NCBI RefSeq assembly: GCF_027943255.1
Contig: NC_072893.1
Span: 89,411,784-89,475,783, forward strand
Reading direction: 5' to 3'
DNA: 64,000 nt
From: Anastrepha obliqua
Taxonomy: Eukaryota > Arthropoda > Insecta > Diptera > Tephritidae
Shown here one piece after another: positions 1 to 11,304 of this stretch (positions are counted from its first letter, which is position 1; the number at the start of each line of letters is the position of its first letter). A program made the position numbers and the translations under genes. The notes below the pieces were generated by a model that saw nothing but the letters and a program-made list of their open reading frames with translations, had not been told where the DNA came from and searched no databases.

Positions 1-425
1 GTAGGCTCAAATTCTCGTATGAGCGTTCGGTCAAGTAAACACGATCGTTTTCAGTATTTATGAAGTGCTCAATTGGGAAATTTTATTCATCAGAAAACAC
101 AATTTTAGGAAATTCTCCACGTTCGTGCAAGGGCAACAACTCCTTTGCTCTTTCGCACCGAACTTTTTTTTTGCTGGGGTGAAAGATCGTGTGTGTACCA
201 GTATCATTGTAACATTTTATAGTGCGATACACAAACATTTTATTCACTTTGAGGTGACTGAGCTCACGAACAATGGCTGGTTGGGATTTCCAGCCAAATA
301 TAACGCAATCACACTATTACGTTTGAATTCCATCACAGAAAAAAAAATTCAAAAAAACTGAGACGCAAATGCTTTTGATGGCTTATAAATAATATATCGA
401 ACTGTCAGTAGAATAATTTTGACGT
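1..425 (-). pseudogene. mariner-type transposase N-terminal relic
   Basis: On the minus strand a stretch reads T-I-K-C-Y-N-D-T-G-T and further on C-T-N-V-E-N-F, resembling the helix-turn-helix and linker region of mariner-like transposases, with stops and shifts. Family assignment is tentative. The window edge cuts it. Confidence 0.3.
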
Positions 426-1010
426 TGATGTCATGAACTGTTTAACAGACACAAGCAGTGTGAAGTTGGCAACACTTCATATCGTTCACCCTGTATAAAA
501 AAATATGTTGAAGGAAACCTGCATCAGAATCATGATTTTCTCGATTTAATATATTTCGTCACGCACTAGCAATTGTTGAGCTGTCCCAATGAATTTTCAT
601 CACCTAGAAAATTGCACCAGACATTCTGACTGGTACTGGTGCAAGAGCCAATGACCTGTCATTTTGACTGGTTTGGTAAATCTAGTGTTAAAAATCGATT
701 TATTGCAATATTCAAGCCACCACTGACGCTAAATGGCCGGATCTATTGGAAAAAGCAGTCAAAAATTGGACAATGCAATTCATAGCCGCGGCGAACATAT
801 TTCAGTTATTATATTCAAAAAATAAATGCCATGAAATTATCTAACAGATTATAATAAAAACCTTGAATCCAAAAATATTTCTGTTTTATTACATTTTCTG
901 TTTCTTATTAAAGTTTAGATAGAACATATTTTAAATTTTAAAAAATTTGGCCGTAATTATGGGCTTCGAACTTCCTCGGCATTGGCAGATATACATTTTG
1001 AAATAAATGC
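426..1010. other. AT-rich spacer, nothing recognised
   Basis: No coding signal. A CACCCTGTATA-like phrase near 488-497 resembles transposon ends, but no partner was found. Confidence 0.5.
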
Positions 1011-1177
1011 AGGTGGCGCAAAATTAATCTCCCTATCGGAAAATTTATAATTTTTGTAAATGGCATTGTACGTCATTCATATTTGAGTGAACTATACTGA
1101 AGCTGTCTACAAAAAGGCAAGCAATACAGCGCGTAAAGGTCGACAACAAAATTGGACGATTAGCTTTGCGCCACCTT
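1011..1177. mobile_element. short MITE with about 20-bp terminal inverted repeats
   Basis: The left end AGGTGGCGCAAAATTAAT (1011-1028) is repeated inverted at the right end (about 1159-1176), differing at two positions. The 167-bp interior has no coding capacity. I see no convincing target-site duplication, so the superfamily is unknown. Confidence 0.55.
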
Positions 1178-1924
1178 GTACAAACGAGTACATAACGAGT
1201 TTTAAGTTCCGACTTCTTTTTTTTAAACTAAAGTGAACACATATTTTGATTAAGTATTAATTATGCTTGCTTATTAGCATATAAAGGTCCAGGGTTTACA
1301 ATTTATGAATATTAAATTATATTTTCCAATTGTTCCCCGCGTGATTTCTCTTACAGCAGCGATATTTTCTATGGAACGAGCGGAAAAAACATTCATTTGA
1401 GTTTTTATGTCTTTTACCGAGCCAGTCGACCTTAATAAATAATGCAATATTCCTTGATTTATGTTGCAAGCCTTGTTGTACGATTACACAGTGCAACAAA
1501 ATGAAAAAAGTCAATCCTTCAGGTCTTATAAGTATAAGTTCTTAAGATTTTTTATTGGAAATAGAGTCTCTTGAAACTTTAAAGTCCTTTAAAAATTTAG
1601 ATTGCTAAAAGAATTAAAAACTTAGTACGTGGCATTAAAAAATCTATAGTTTCACGTGCAACTCTATTCGAAATAAAAGCAGTGCCATATAGTGGAAATT
1701 TCTAGTGAAGAAAAAATGTCTCAGATCGAAATTTCATCTATGATTTTTATGCTTTTTTGCTTTATTTTGCGAATGTTGAAGTTCATAAAAAAAATTTTAT
1801 CAATGAAAAATACAGCACTCTATTTTTTATAAAGTAATAATAATATGTGAAAATAAGTATTTCGGTTGTGATTCAAAATAGCAGTAGTCAGCGTATAGCA
1901 TCAAATGAAAAACCTAAAAGAATT
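1178..1924. other. AT-rich spacer, nothing recognised
   Basis: No coding or repeat signal that I can support. Confidence 0.5.
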
Positions 1925-2710
1925 AATTCGCTATATAACTTAAAAAAGGAAAGTACAGCTGCGAACCTATGATGTATAGAGTCCACCAAAATCCTACACC
2001 TCTTGCCGGAAATGGCCTTCCACGCTTTTCTGACATTCTTGTAGAGCTCCTTGAAATTTTTGGAATTCGCTTTGCTAACAGCGTCTTTGACATCAGCCCA
2101 AAGATTTCTAATAAGACTGAGGTCAAGTGACAGAGCCCACTAGCTGAAGATTTCAATGAAATGAACCAATTTCTTGCCAACTTGCTGGATGCTTTGGGTA
2201 GATGTTTTGCATATACATTAATTTTAGAGGCATTTTCCATTCTGCATGTGGTAGCATGGTTGACTCCATTATCATCAATGGAATAGGACCAGTACCGTAG
2301 CAGCCCACGCGTTGATTTTTGCACCTTCGCGCCTTACTATCCTGGTGACACGATTAAAGTTAAAAGAAGCATTATTTAGCCTTGGTCGAATAGTCTGCGT
2401 CCTTTGGAACCAAATAGCAGTATTTTGGTTTCATCTTATTATAAGATGTTCCGCCATTTTTGAACTTGCCAATGCAGGCGCTCTTTAGCTAATTTTATTT
2501 GGCCCATGTACAGGGTGTGACTGTTGTAATAATTCCAAAAACTTTACCTGTAATGAGTTTCTTTCTGACTATTGACCAGTTCACATTAAGATTTAGCTTC
2601 TCCGAAGGTTTTTGAAATGTGAAAGGGGTTTGTGCCAAAGACTATTATTTTCTCAGTTCTGGGCTCGAACTGACTTCTTTGCCATCTCTTATTTTGTTTT
2701 CTGGCGGCGA
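1925..2710 (-). pseudogene. Tc1-like transposase pseudogene
   Basis: Reading the minus strand from about 2700 down gives scattered Tc1 landmarks. These are W-R-N-I-L followed by two stops and D-E-T-K-I-L-L-F-G-S-K (first catalytic Asp region), then H-A-E-W-K-M-P-L-K, then N-L-W-A-D-V-K with its C-terminal helix ending R-C-R-I-L-V-D-S. The D-N-D-P-K-H motif of the second catalytic Asp has decayed to Q-N-I-Y-P-K-H. Several frame changes and stops make it dead. Confidence 0.6.
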
Positions 2711-4497
2711 TTTCGTAGCGTTAGTAATCGTTTTCGTTGACTTACAGATAAACTTGTAGGTTTTCCCCTCCTGCAGCGACTTCTGAATGAGTTTTCATTT
2801 TTCACCCGAACAATGCTTAGCGTGACCAAAAAATCGTACTATTGTTTTGCAATCAATAGACGCTTCGATTCGCCACTTCTCCGTTCGCTATCTAGGCTCT
2901 GCTCACTTGACAAAAAATTTGCATTTGAAAGCAATAACAAAGTTATCGAGCAAGAGTCGCCGCTAGCGAGTACGGTTATGCTTCATAAAATTGATATGAA
3001 CCACTATTTTTACAAGCAAATGTAATTTTTAGCACCTCTTTTCCCAGATATTCATTTATACCCATTGCTTTATCTATTCGCCATTTGCTAACGCTTGGCG
3101 AAAGGAAGAGGCCTAATGTACTGTTATAAAAAACTTATTGAAAACTAAAAATATTAAAAAAAATTTCAATTTCACTCGAGTTCATATAAATGCCTCGACT
3201 ACTTCGTATGCGCTGCTATTTTTGAGAACAGTAAAAATTAACGGGACTTCTTGAACATGGCAACTGGATCAGAAACTAATGCTGATATTTGCTTACATTG
3301 ATATTTTTGCTTACACACTTTTTCACACAGCCGCGTTATCAGTTACAATTTTTCATTGTTTAATAAACCAAAGCCAAAAACCAACAAATGCAAATACATA
3401 GTTCATTTATCTATAATTAACATTATTCAACCGTGTTTTTAAGTTATTTTAATAAAAATTATATTTTTTTTAAGCTTATTTTGTAAATGATTTCGAAATG
3501 TACTGCTTGACAACACTGTGTGCTGAGAGAGCAATGAGCTGACAGGGTTCTACGGGAATTTTCAAAAAATCGTGAAATAAAATCTACGATACTACGATAC
3601 GAAAGGAAGGAATTTTTCATTTACATGGGGTAATGAGAACCCCATCGTAACAGTTGACAGGGGACTGCGTTTACGTCGGTCACTGTTTTCAGCATAATAC
3701 ATATATACGGTATTCTGTAGTGCGGCATTTAGGGCTACCATGTGGCATTAAAAACAAAAACATTATTCGCAGTTGTGATTTAAATAAAAAAAAATATCGT
3801 AAAATTTTTGCTGTAAGCCACTGCACCTTTTTCGAACAGAGTTGTACATAGGACATTTTTCCTATACAATGAAACAAAAACTGAATTTTGTAGCACGGTG
3901 TTATCACTTTTACTAGAGGAATGCCACTACCAGAAATTTAATACAATTTATAAACTTTTATTTTAACAAAGGAAGAACTGGAAAATAATAAACGAACTTA
4001 TTTTTCACTTCTCTTATTGATCACTCCAGTCGCATGTAAATTATAGCAGAGGTCTGCAAAACGTACACTGCCTTTCAATATCCCTTGTAAATTGAGTCAT
4101 CCCGAACATTTGTATGTGGTCAAAATAAACACAATATTTTCATATATGTTTGTGTGGGTGTGAGGATGTGTATTTAACACAAATATACTTGCATATAGAA
4201 AATTGGCCTGCCTCAAACAAAATACAACGTGCCACAAAATATATACTTGTTGGGATAGACGATAAACTACAATGTGCCGGAATAGCCGGAAAACGCCATT
4301 GAACGCTTGTTTGCTTACTCACCTGTGTTTCTGTGTGTTTTATTTGTTTATTCTATGTGGTTTTTTTATATGAACGCAATTTTTCAGTGCCTTCAAGTTG
4401 TTTACACACTCACTCATTCTCTAACTCTCTTTTTCTTTTTCTCTCTTACCTCTCTCTCTCTCTCTTTCTGCTTTTTGACGGCACCCACATTATCTAG
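2711..4497. other. neto upstream or first-intron sequence
   Basis: It is AT-rich, with the strong pyrimidine tract for the 4498 exon at its end. A segment at about 3070-3115 recurs near 63893-63945. A hydrophobic ORF at 4307-4528 is out of frame with neto and is probably chance. No first exon or promoter could be picked out. Confidence 0.45.
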
Positions 4498-5754
4498 TAT
4501 CGCCAGATATACACACAACTTTTGCTGACAACTATAAACAAGGGAAAAGCAAAGGAACAACAGCAACAACAGGAACAGCAATCGCATTCAAAACGCTGGG
4601 AGCGATGGGTTTTATTGACGCCAACAGGTACAATGCTAATAAAAGGAACAACAATAACGTCAGCAGCTACAAGTCGAGTATGATTGCCAGCAGCAACAAG
4701 AACAGGAACAGTGTCAACAGCAACACGACCAGCACAAGAGTACCAATCAATGAGATATGGAGCCAGCTGGAAGAGCGGCAGAAACATATGGTTTCTACAC
4801 CTCAAACGATGACAATAATAGTCGAAAAACCCACAATGGTAAAACACACAGCAACAACAACAACAAAAGCAATTACTGCACGTAAGCCAACTACTACAAT
4901 TACAAAAACAAGCACAACACCCAGTGATAGTCCAATAAAGAAGACGCCGCATGACAGTGGAGCCAATATAAATGTCAGCAACATAGAGAAAAGCACAATG
5001 ATATATAAGCAACAGCTTCAAAATCAACATGAGCAACATCAGCATTGGCAGTATAGACACCGACAACAGAAACAAAAACAGCTAGCCGCACATAGGCCAC
5101 TAGCAGAGATTGCGAGCAGTGCGGATGGGAGAAAACCACAATTGCACGTTGCCAATACTTTGTTAGATGGCAGAACATCAACATCTCTGAATATAGAGAC
5201 GCTTGCAAGGGCCGAGGCGGCAGAAGTGGCAGCTACGTCACAAACGCAAATAGCAATCAGCAATAATAGGAACGGCAACAGCAACAGAGATGTTGATAGC
5301 ATTACAACAGCAATAACTACAACAACAACAACAACAACACCATTAACAACTACACAAAGCCAACAATTTGAGCCAATGCGCATTTCTTATTATATGAACG
5401 ACGCCAGCCAGTTGGAGCTGGAGCTCGATCAAGCGACGGAAACGGATGTGAAAGTGGCTATGGCAAGGCAAGGGGAAACGGCAATGGAAGTGGAAGTGGG
5501 TCGTCAACATCAACACAAATTTTCCTCTTCATATTTAGACGATGACGACGCCGACGCCGACGACAACGATGATAAACACAATTATGCGCCACTCAAACGG
5601 TTGCCGACGCAGCGCAGCCGTTGGGCGCGCCAGGCGGAGGAGGAGGAGCCGGTAGATAAATGCCAACGATTTGAAAAAGGTGACAAAGAATTCTACAGTC
5701 CCGATTATCCAAACGATTACCCAAAGAACATCAACTGTACACGCGTGATAGAAG
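4498..5754 (+). CDS. neto: neto common exon: prodomain and start of CUB1
   Basis: A long polypyrimidine tract (about 4425-4475) runs into a TTATCTAG acceptor ending at 4497, so this looks like an internal exon. The first in-frame ATG is at 4605, but the frame stays open back to a TGA at 4476-4478, through the acceptor. No hydrophobic signal peptide follows the ATG, so the true start probably lies in an upstream exon entering in phase 1. Residues 1-336 (from 4605) are low complexity, rich in Asn, Thr, Gln and Ser, with an acidic Asp run near residue 310. A furin-type site RSRWAR lies at residues 337-342. CUB1 begins at Cys 353, with the typical SPDYPNDYP motif following. In Drosophila the Neto prodomain is removed by furin-like cleavage to activate the protein. 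The donor is AAG|GTGAGT. Confidence 0.88.
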
Positions 5755-6146
5755 GTGAGTTCAAAGTTGAATGTTGAAAATGTTGTTGCTTACATGCATA
5801 ACTTATGCGCCCCGGAAGGTACAGCACACACGGACGTATAAGCATACATACATATGCACATAGCTAGCAAAATACACACAACACCTGATGCGCGTTTAAA
5901 TATATTTGCACGAGTGTGTGTAAACTCAATTTTTTATTCATACTCGTGCCACCTATCCAGTTGAAGACTCCTACGAACACTTATATGTGCCTATGTGTGT
6001 GTGTATATACAACTGTATGCGCAGCTGAGTATTTGCACGTGTGCCGCTACTATTTACTTCCAATGACTGGCGGCTACATTTTATATTACTTTATCTTATT
6101 ATATTCTTCCCCCCTTATTCCATTTTTTTTCCTTTGCCTCCTGCAG
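5755..6146 (+). other. neto intron
   Basis: A 392-bp intron from GTGAGT to TCCTGCAG with CATA/TGTG-type simple repeats. Nothing else seen. Confidence 0.7.
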
Positions 6147-6232
6147 CGCCGCAAGGACAGATAATCCGTTTAGATTTTCGTAATTCATTCCACATCGAAG
6201 CGAAAGAGGAATGCAAATTTGATTTTCTCGAG
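6147..6232 (+). CDS. neto: neto common exon: CUB1 middle
   Basis: Acceptor CTCCTGCAG and donor GAG|GTAAGA. It enters in phase 1 (joining gives Ala-Pro-Gln-Gly) and encodes the CUB1 core ending in the conserved C-x-F-D-F-L-E, which continues in frame into the next exon as I-R-D-G. This matches the conserved CUB pattern around the Ca-binding loop. Confidence is high because the phase fits both neighbours. Confidence 0.9.
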
Positions 6233-6320
6233 GTAAGAGCACTCAATTATATGGCTCATTTGCGTGAATAAAGTGTTAAGCTGTAGTGTAAATACTTTAT
6301 ACTTTATCGGAACTGTGTAG

Positions 6321-6495
6321 ATACGCGATGGCCAGTATGGTTTCTCGAATTTGCTTGGTAAATTCTGTGGCACCGATTTTCCGCCTGTAATCACCTCGAA
6401 GGAACGTTACCTTTGGTTGCACTTTCATTCGGATGAGAGTATCGAGTACAGTGGCTTTACGGCGGTTTACGAATTTATCGATCGCAGTAGAGAAG
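6321..6495 (+). CDS. neto: neto common exon: CUB1 end
   Basis: It starts IRDGQYGFSNLLGKFCG, the second half of CUB1, with the third and later conserved cysteines and the typical 'W-L-H-F-H-S-D-E-S-I-E-Y-S-G-F' ending of a Neto/tolloid CUB. The acceptor is CTGTGTAG and the donor GAAG|GTAAGT-like (GTAAGT at 6496). It ends in phase 1. Confidence 0.9.
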
Positions 6496-8951
6496 GTAAG
6501 TCAATACATTGCGTTAAGTTAATATAGTATAAAGCTCTAGGACTTATTGGCAACTTTTGACAATTTCTTTTTTATAATTCTTTATGAAAATATGGTACGA
6601 AAACCATTGGAAATCCAAGTTAAGAATTTTCTGAAAATTAAAAAAAGGATTAACAAACTATCATCAAATTTCAAACTTTTTAATCAGAATTATTCAAGGC
6701 GAATATATTAAAGGTGGTACCGGTAATCAGCTGATTTGTTTTTATCTTTCGCCGTGTCCATGTGGCTGCCAGCCCAGAATGAAACAAGGCGAAGTCATTC
6801 TTGATTTTCTACTTTGCCAATTCTTTGCTTTGACATTCAAACGCACAAAGCATTGTTGTTGGTCTAACGCCATCACCTTTAATGAATGCGCCTTGGAATT
6901 TTTAAAAAAAGTTGTATATATTGTATATATATAATTGGCGCGTACACCCATTTTGGGTGTTTGGCCGAGCTCCTCCTCCTATTTTTGGTGTGCGTCTTGA
7001 TTTTGTTTCACAAATGGAGGGACCTACAGTTTCAAGCCGACTCCGAACGGCAGATATTTTTTTTATGAGGAGCTTTTTCATGGCAGAAATACACTCGGAG
7101 GTTTGCCATTGACTGCCGAGGGGCGTCCGCTAGAAAAAACTTGTTCTTAATTTTTGATCTTTCACCGAGATTCGAACCGGGGTTCGCTCTCTGGATTCCG
7201 AATGGTAGTCACGCACCAACCCATTCGGCCACAGCGGCCGCCTACAGTTTTATAGCCCATTAAACTTTAATATCATAAAAAGCATGTTTCAAATGGCTCA
7301 ACGACATTTTTTTTTGTTTTTGCTGACCGCATATAACAAATGCGCGACATTTATACAAGCTTCTGCTGAAGTTAACATTAGTGTTCCCGATATCAGGTGA
7401 CTTCACGTCGCTGTATCACTTAGAACTATATCTCATGCACAGTTTTCCATTCAAGATGGTGTTAGGGCCTCTGTTCGCTAGCCTGCAACATACATACCGC
7501 AGACTTTAGAACACTCTTAGCTGCAGAGCATTTCAAATACAATGCAATTTGGTGACGTAAAAAGTTCTTAGTACTTTCTTCCAGATGTGTATTAGTAAAA
7601 ACTGTTTCAATCATTTGGTGTTTCATGCCCGAGATGTCGAACCTATGCATTACCGAATGGTAGTCTTCCACCATTCAACATTTGGCTATTTTTTCAAATT
7701 TTTAACCAGAATTTTCACAATTCTTCTGGGTATCCAGTTCATAGCCCATTGATTTTTAATGCATATTTCAAGTTACTACAAAATACTGTTAATTTTTCAC
7801 AATTTTTTTCCGCTGTGCTGACTCGGCTTTTCATTTATACAAAGTGCATGCATACAAAAAAAAGTATATCACGTCAACAAAAAAATTGCTAAGTGACTAA
7901 AATGCAATGGGCCATAAAACTGCATATCCAGAAAAATTTTTTAAATTTTGAATAAACAGTTGATAGTTTTGAAGAAATTTTGGAAAAATATTTACAAAGT
8001 TTGAAACTTTACATTGTATATTTTTTGTTGTAGTATGAACTATGTTTTAATAAAAAAATTAGTGATGCTTTTATAATTTTGCAACGAGGTGTATATAAAA
8101 AGAAACCGTAAAGGTACGAATTAATAGTGGTTTAATGTTTATGTGATTGATTAGGTGATGATAAATGTGATTATTGAATGATTTATGTGGAGCCTTTTCT
8201 TCTATCTACTGTTTTATAAGACAATAACTTGCAAAAACTAAATATTAGCCCAATCCAATGATGGAATCTTTTATTACGATTTTAATAAGACCTATCACAC
8301 TGGATTATAATCACAAGCATATTCGCCAAAAATTCCGAAAATGCTTAATTTTGATTATATTTGCACTCATCCAAAATTAATACATACTGGTCCATTTAGT
8401 AATGGTTTCCGCTAGAAACATTGTTGAAGAAAATTAAAGGCATCCAGTCGTCCTACTTGAACCACTTGAACATGGCGACAGTAGGATCATGATCCAGTAA
8501 ATTGCTGGTTTGAAATATGCTGGAAAGAAACAGGGCATTTTCGCACAAAATGTTATTTTAACATACATTTATCTATTGAACCCTCTTTCTGTCACGGTAA
8601 CCGCAGATTAGTTTTCCATTACCGCGAAGTTAACACTTACGCACAAGAGCTACTTACTTAACTTTGTGCTTGCTCTTTTTCCCCCAATTTTCATGCTGAA
8701 GGCTTCAAAGCCTTAAAATACAAATCGCAATCTAGCTTTATTTTTTCAATTCTTTCAATTCTCGCTTAAGAAAGGTACAAATGTATGAAAATACTTTTCA
8801 TTTCATGAAAAATCTTTTAAGCGTTCTTATCAATTATTCATGATTAACAACATTTAGAGATTTATGTTTAGCAACCCGAATTTAAATATCTCATAACTTT
8901 CTGTTTCGTTTTTGACATACAACACATTTTTTATATTCTCCCGGAATTCAG
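6496..8951 (+). other. neto intron (2.46 kb) with SINE copy
   Basis: This intron separates CUB1 from CUB2. It holds a minus-strand SINE (about 6911-7242) and a short SINE-head remnant near 7630-7675 that repeats the phrase around the A and B boxes. The rest is AT-rich sequence in which I see no gene. Confidence 0.6.
6911..7242 (-). mobile_element. tRNA-derived SINE, copy 1
   Basis: In the minus-strand sense the element begins GGCGGCCGCTGTGGCCGAATGG, giving a Pol III A-box-like TGGCCGAATGGG, and then GGTTCGAATCT, a B-box. A conserved body follows (TCGG...CCCTCCATTTGTG...AGGAGGAGCTCGGCC), then the end ACGCGCCAATT and a TATA-rich tail. Two more copies in the window show the same order. The head is similar to a tRNA, but no aminoacyl stem or complete cloverleaf is evident. 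Confidence 0.75.
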
Positions 8952-9106
8952 TACCCACTACTGATTTGAATTGCACATTCGAAAAGGACGGTTTCGAGGG
9001 TTTCATTAACTCAACCGATGTGCCCCCTAATCTAAAAGCTATAGCGAATGAGAATAAAATAGCCTTGGACTGTATGTGGCGCATACAGGTACAGGATAAT
9101 TGGAAG
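8952..9106 (+). CDS. neto: neto common exon: CUB2 start
   Basis: The acceptor is GGAATTCAG. Phase 1 joins the previous G. It encodes the CUB2 opening (D-L-N-C-T-F), an acidic and Asn-rich stretch, then C-M-W-R-I-Q-V-Q-D-N-W-K. The donor is AAG|GTAAGA. The cysteine spacing fits a CUB domain. Confidence 0.9.
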
Positions 9107-9181
9107 GTAAGACTAAACGGATATATGTGGGTGCATATGTATGTGTTTAAATAAATTTTATTTCGATTCAATCATTTGCAG

Positions 9182-9279
9182 ATACAAGTGAAATTCTTGG
9201 AATTCAAATTAAGCAAGCCCAATGACTGTATCGCGAATTTCTTAGATATCTTCCCCGAACAAACCACCATGCCCCTTAG
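9182..9279 (+). CDS. neto: neto common exon: CUB2 middle
   Basis: It begins IQVKFLEFKLSKPNDC, a CUB beta-strand region, and includes the C-I-A-N-F-L-D-I motif equivalent to the CUB 'D-x-L-x-I' strand. The acceptor is ATTTGCAG and the donor TTAG|GTGAGT. It ends in phase 2. Confidence 0.88.
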
Positions 9280-9650
9280 GTGAGTAATACACAGATCTAT
9301 ACTCGTAAATCTATAGATGATTTCATACCAATCATTTTATAGGGCACTAGCCTCATACGCTTGTGGTCAGAAAATCATGTCTGACTCTATTTAACATGCA
9401 AACATACGAACGTAAAGACATACACATACACATATACATACATGCATATCTGTACTTCCATCATCAATGCTATGCTTTCACTAGAAAATTACAATATGAC
9501 AAACTTTCTGACTGACCGTGCAATGATGTGAAATATCGAGACGGTATACATTTCATTTTATCCATTCTTTGTGGCCACACTTACAGCAACTGATATTCTT
9601 TATTTCACTTCTACTCTCTTTTTTACATTTGCGCTTCTTTTCGTTTGTAG
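9280..9650 (+). other. neto intron within CUB2
   Basis: A 371-bp intron, GTGAGT to TTTGTAG, with CATA-rich repeats near 9405-9445. Nothing else seen. Confidence 0.7.
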
Positions 9651-9793
9651 ATTAAAAAACTTTTGCGGATCTGCTGGTGAAGGCATCACATCCGAATCGA
9701 ATGTATTGCATTTGCGTTTTTTTGCCGAAAAGGCGGCCATCAATTCAACATTTGCCATTTTATATACCGCCTTTCGAGAACGTGGCTCTGGCT
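9651..9793 (+). CDS. neto: neto common exon: CUB2 end
   Basis: It starts after TTTGTAG and opens with L-K-N-F-C-G, the conserved late CUB cysteine motif. It ends in F-A-I-L-Y-T-A-F-R-E-R, typical of a CUB C-terminus. The donor was placed at GGCT|GTAGGT because only a phase-1 end lets the next exon read as an LDLa repeat. This donor is weaker than the others and is the least certain junction. Confidence 0.82.
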
Positions 9794-9916
9794 GTAGGTT
9801 GCGACCAATGAATCAAATAAAATAAAGAATTATAAAAAAATAAAAGTGCTACTGATTGAAAACGAATTTTCTTTTCTCGATTGTCATTAACTACTTGCAT
9901 TTGTCAATATTTGCAG

Positions 9917-10029
9917 CTTGCAATGACGATGAGGAATACGATTGCGAGGATGCCACTTGTATTTCAAAGGACCTCCAGTGTAATGGACGAGATAATTGTA
10001 AATTTCGCTGGGACGAGGAGGACTGTAAA
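9917..10029 (+). CDS. neto: neto common exon: LDL-receptor class A repeat
   Basis: Six cysteines in LDLa spacing are visible, with the core D-C-E-D-A-T-C-I-S-K-D-L-Q-C-N-G-R-D-N-C and the acidic D-E-E-D-C end that coordinates calcium in this domain class. The position of the canonical S in S-D-E is W here (R-W-D-E-E-D-C). The acceptor is ATTTGCAG. The donor is AAA|GTAAGA, phase 0. Confidence 0.92.
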
Positions 10030-10879
10030 GTAAGAAAGTTTTCACAATTGATTCTTATTATATGCATGCATACTTACTTCATTTAAAATATACTGCATAT
10101 ACATACATACATTTATTCTTGCATATGCGTGCATATACTCGTACACCTGTATATAGATCTGTATGTAGCTAAGTGCTATGTGGACGTGCTTCTTTATAAT
10201 GACAGCAATTGTGCAGAGAAATGGTCAAGTTTAGGAGCTTGGGGAGTATCGAATGAACTATCAAGTGATGGCAATCGTTAACGAACAATGAAGCTGTCAA
10301 GCTGTCAAAGCTGTCGTACACTCGTATATGAAATGTCGCCGTTAACTGCAGTTTGATGTTTTAGCTTTTATTTAATTTTTTTTAAATGGGATTCAATTGC
10401 TTAAGGCATTACCCACAACCACACTTTAATATACTGCGTGCTTTCTTATCAAAGGGATAAATTTGGGAAGCAATAAAGTATTTTAAATTTAAGTGAAATG
10501 AGGTATTGTATGCCTCTTAAGCGAAGCGTCCATTAAGTATATTTCTTTTAAGGCAAGTACCTGATTCATGATTGCATTAGCGGACGAGGTAGAAAAACAT
10601 CTACATGCCGCGTCTATTCAAATCAATTGCATCATTCGCTATGTGATTAAAAATCGTCAAGGACAGCAGTTAATTAGTTAATATTAACCGCCAGGTTTTT
10701 ACCGTGAGACTTTTTCTTTTGAATGAAGCTCCTCTCGCTTCTGTAATCAGTAGAGATATAGCCCTCATTCTCCTTAGAGTTACTTTTTCGTTTATAAAAA
10801 AATAAGGAAAGAAATTATGCAGGGCAAGTCATGCGTTCTCAGCCAAAGCAATGCACCGGCTTATTCCGTATTTTCTATC

Positions 10880-11030
10880 TAAAGGTATCTAGCCAAGTAT
10901 TGCATACCATACCATCAGCCTTATTCGTCGGATCTTGCTCCTAGCGGCTTCTATCTTTCATCAGGCGAAAAATGCAGTTCGCGTCCCTTAGTAAGCTGGC
11001 ATTAGAAGGCCAGGAACGATTCAAACATAT
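10880..11030 (+). pseudogene. mariner transposase C-terminal scrap
   Basis: A short frame reads P-Y-S-S-D-L-A-P-S-G-F-Y-L, matching the third catalytic Asp motif of mariner (Y-S-P-D-L-A-P-x-D-F), followed by decayed sequence. Only about 150 bases are recognisable. Confidence 0.45.
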
Positions 11031-11304
11031 AGCATATAGCTTGACTTATATAAGCATAGAGGAGAGGAGTATATAGAAAAAGGTAGCAATCACAGTGTAT
11101 ATAGGGAGCTAAACAGACAAAGTAATAAACTCAACAATGGTTATTTCACAATTTATTTGATTGTGTTAATTTTTTCTGAAAATTGTTATATTTGTAGGCT
11201 TGAGTATAAAAAGGAGTAAACTGAAAAAAATTTTCATACGAAATTTATAAATTGGGCTTAAGTCAATGATGACAATTTTGGCATGGTATTTTTTCTAGTC
11301 AAAT

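Noticed and set aside
4307..4528. Hydrophobic 73-residue ORF just before the first neto exon, considered as the signal peptide
   Set aside because: It is out of frame with neto, reads through the polypyrimidine tract and stops inside the exon.
4494..5383. Several minus-strand ORFs opposite the neto prodomain exon
   Set aside because: They are shadows of the repetitive CAA/AAC-rich prodomain coding on the + strand and encode low-complexity Cys/Val runs.
7175..7242. Possible tRNA gene on the minus strand
   Set aside because: The Pol III boxes belong to a SINE head. No full acceptor stem is seen, and the same head is joined to the SINE body in every copy.
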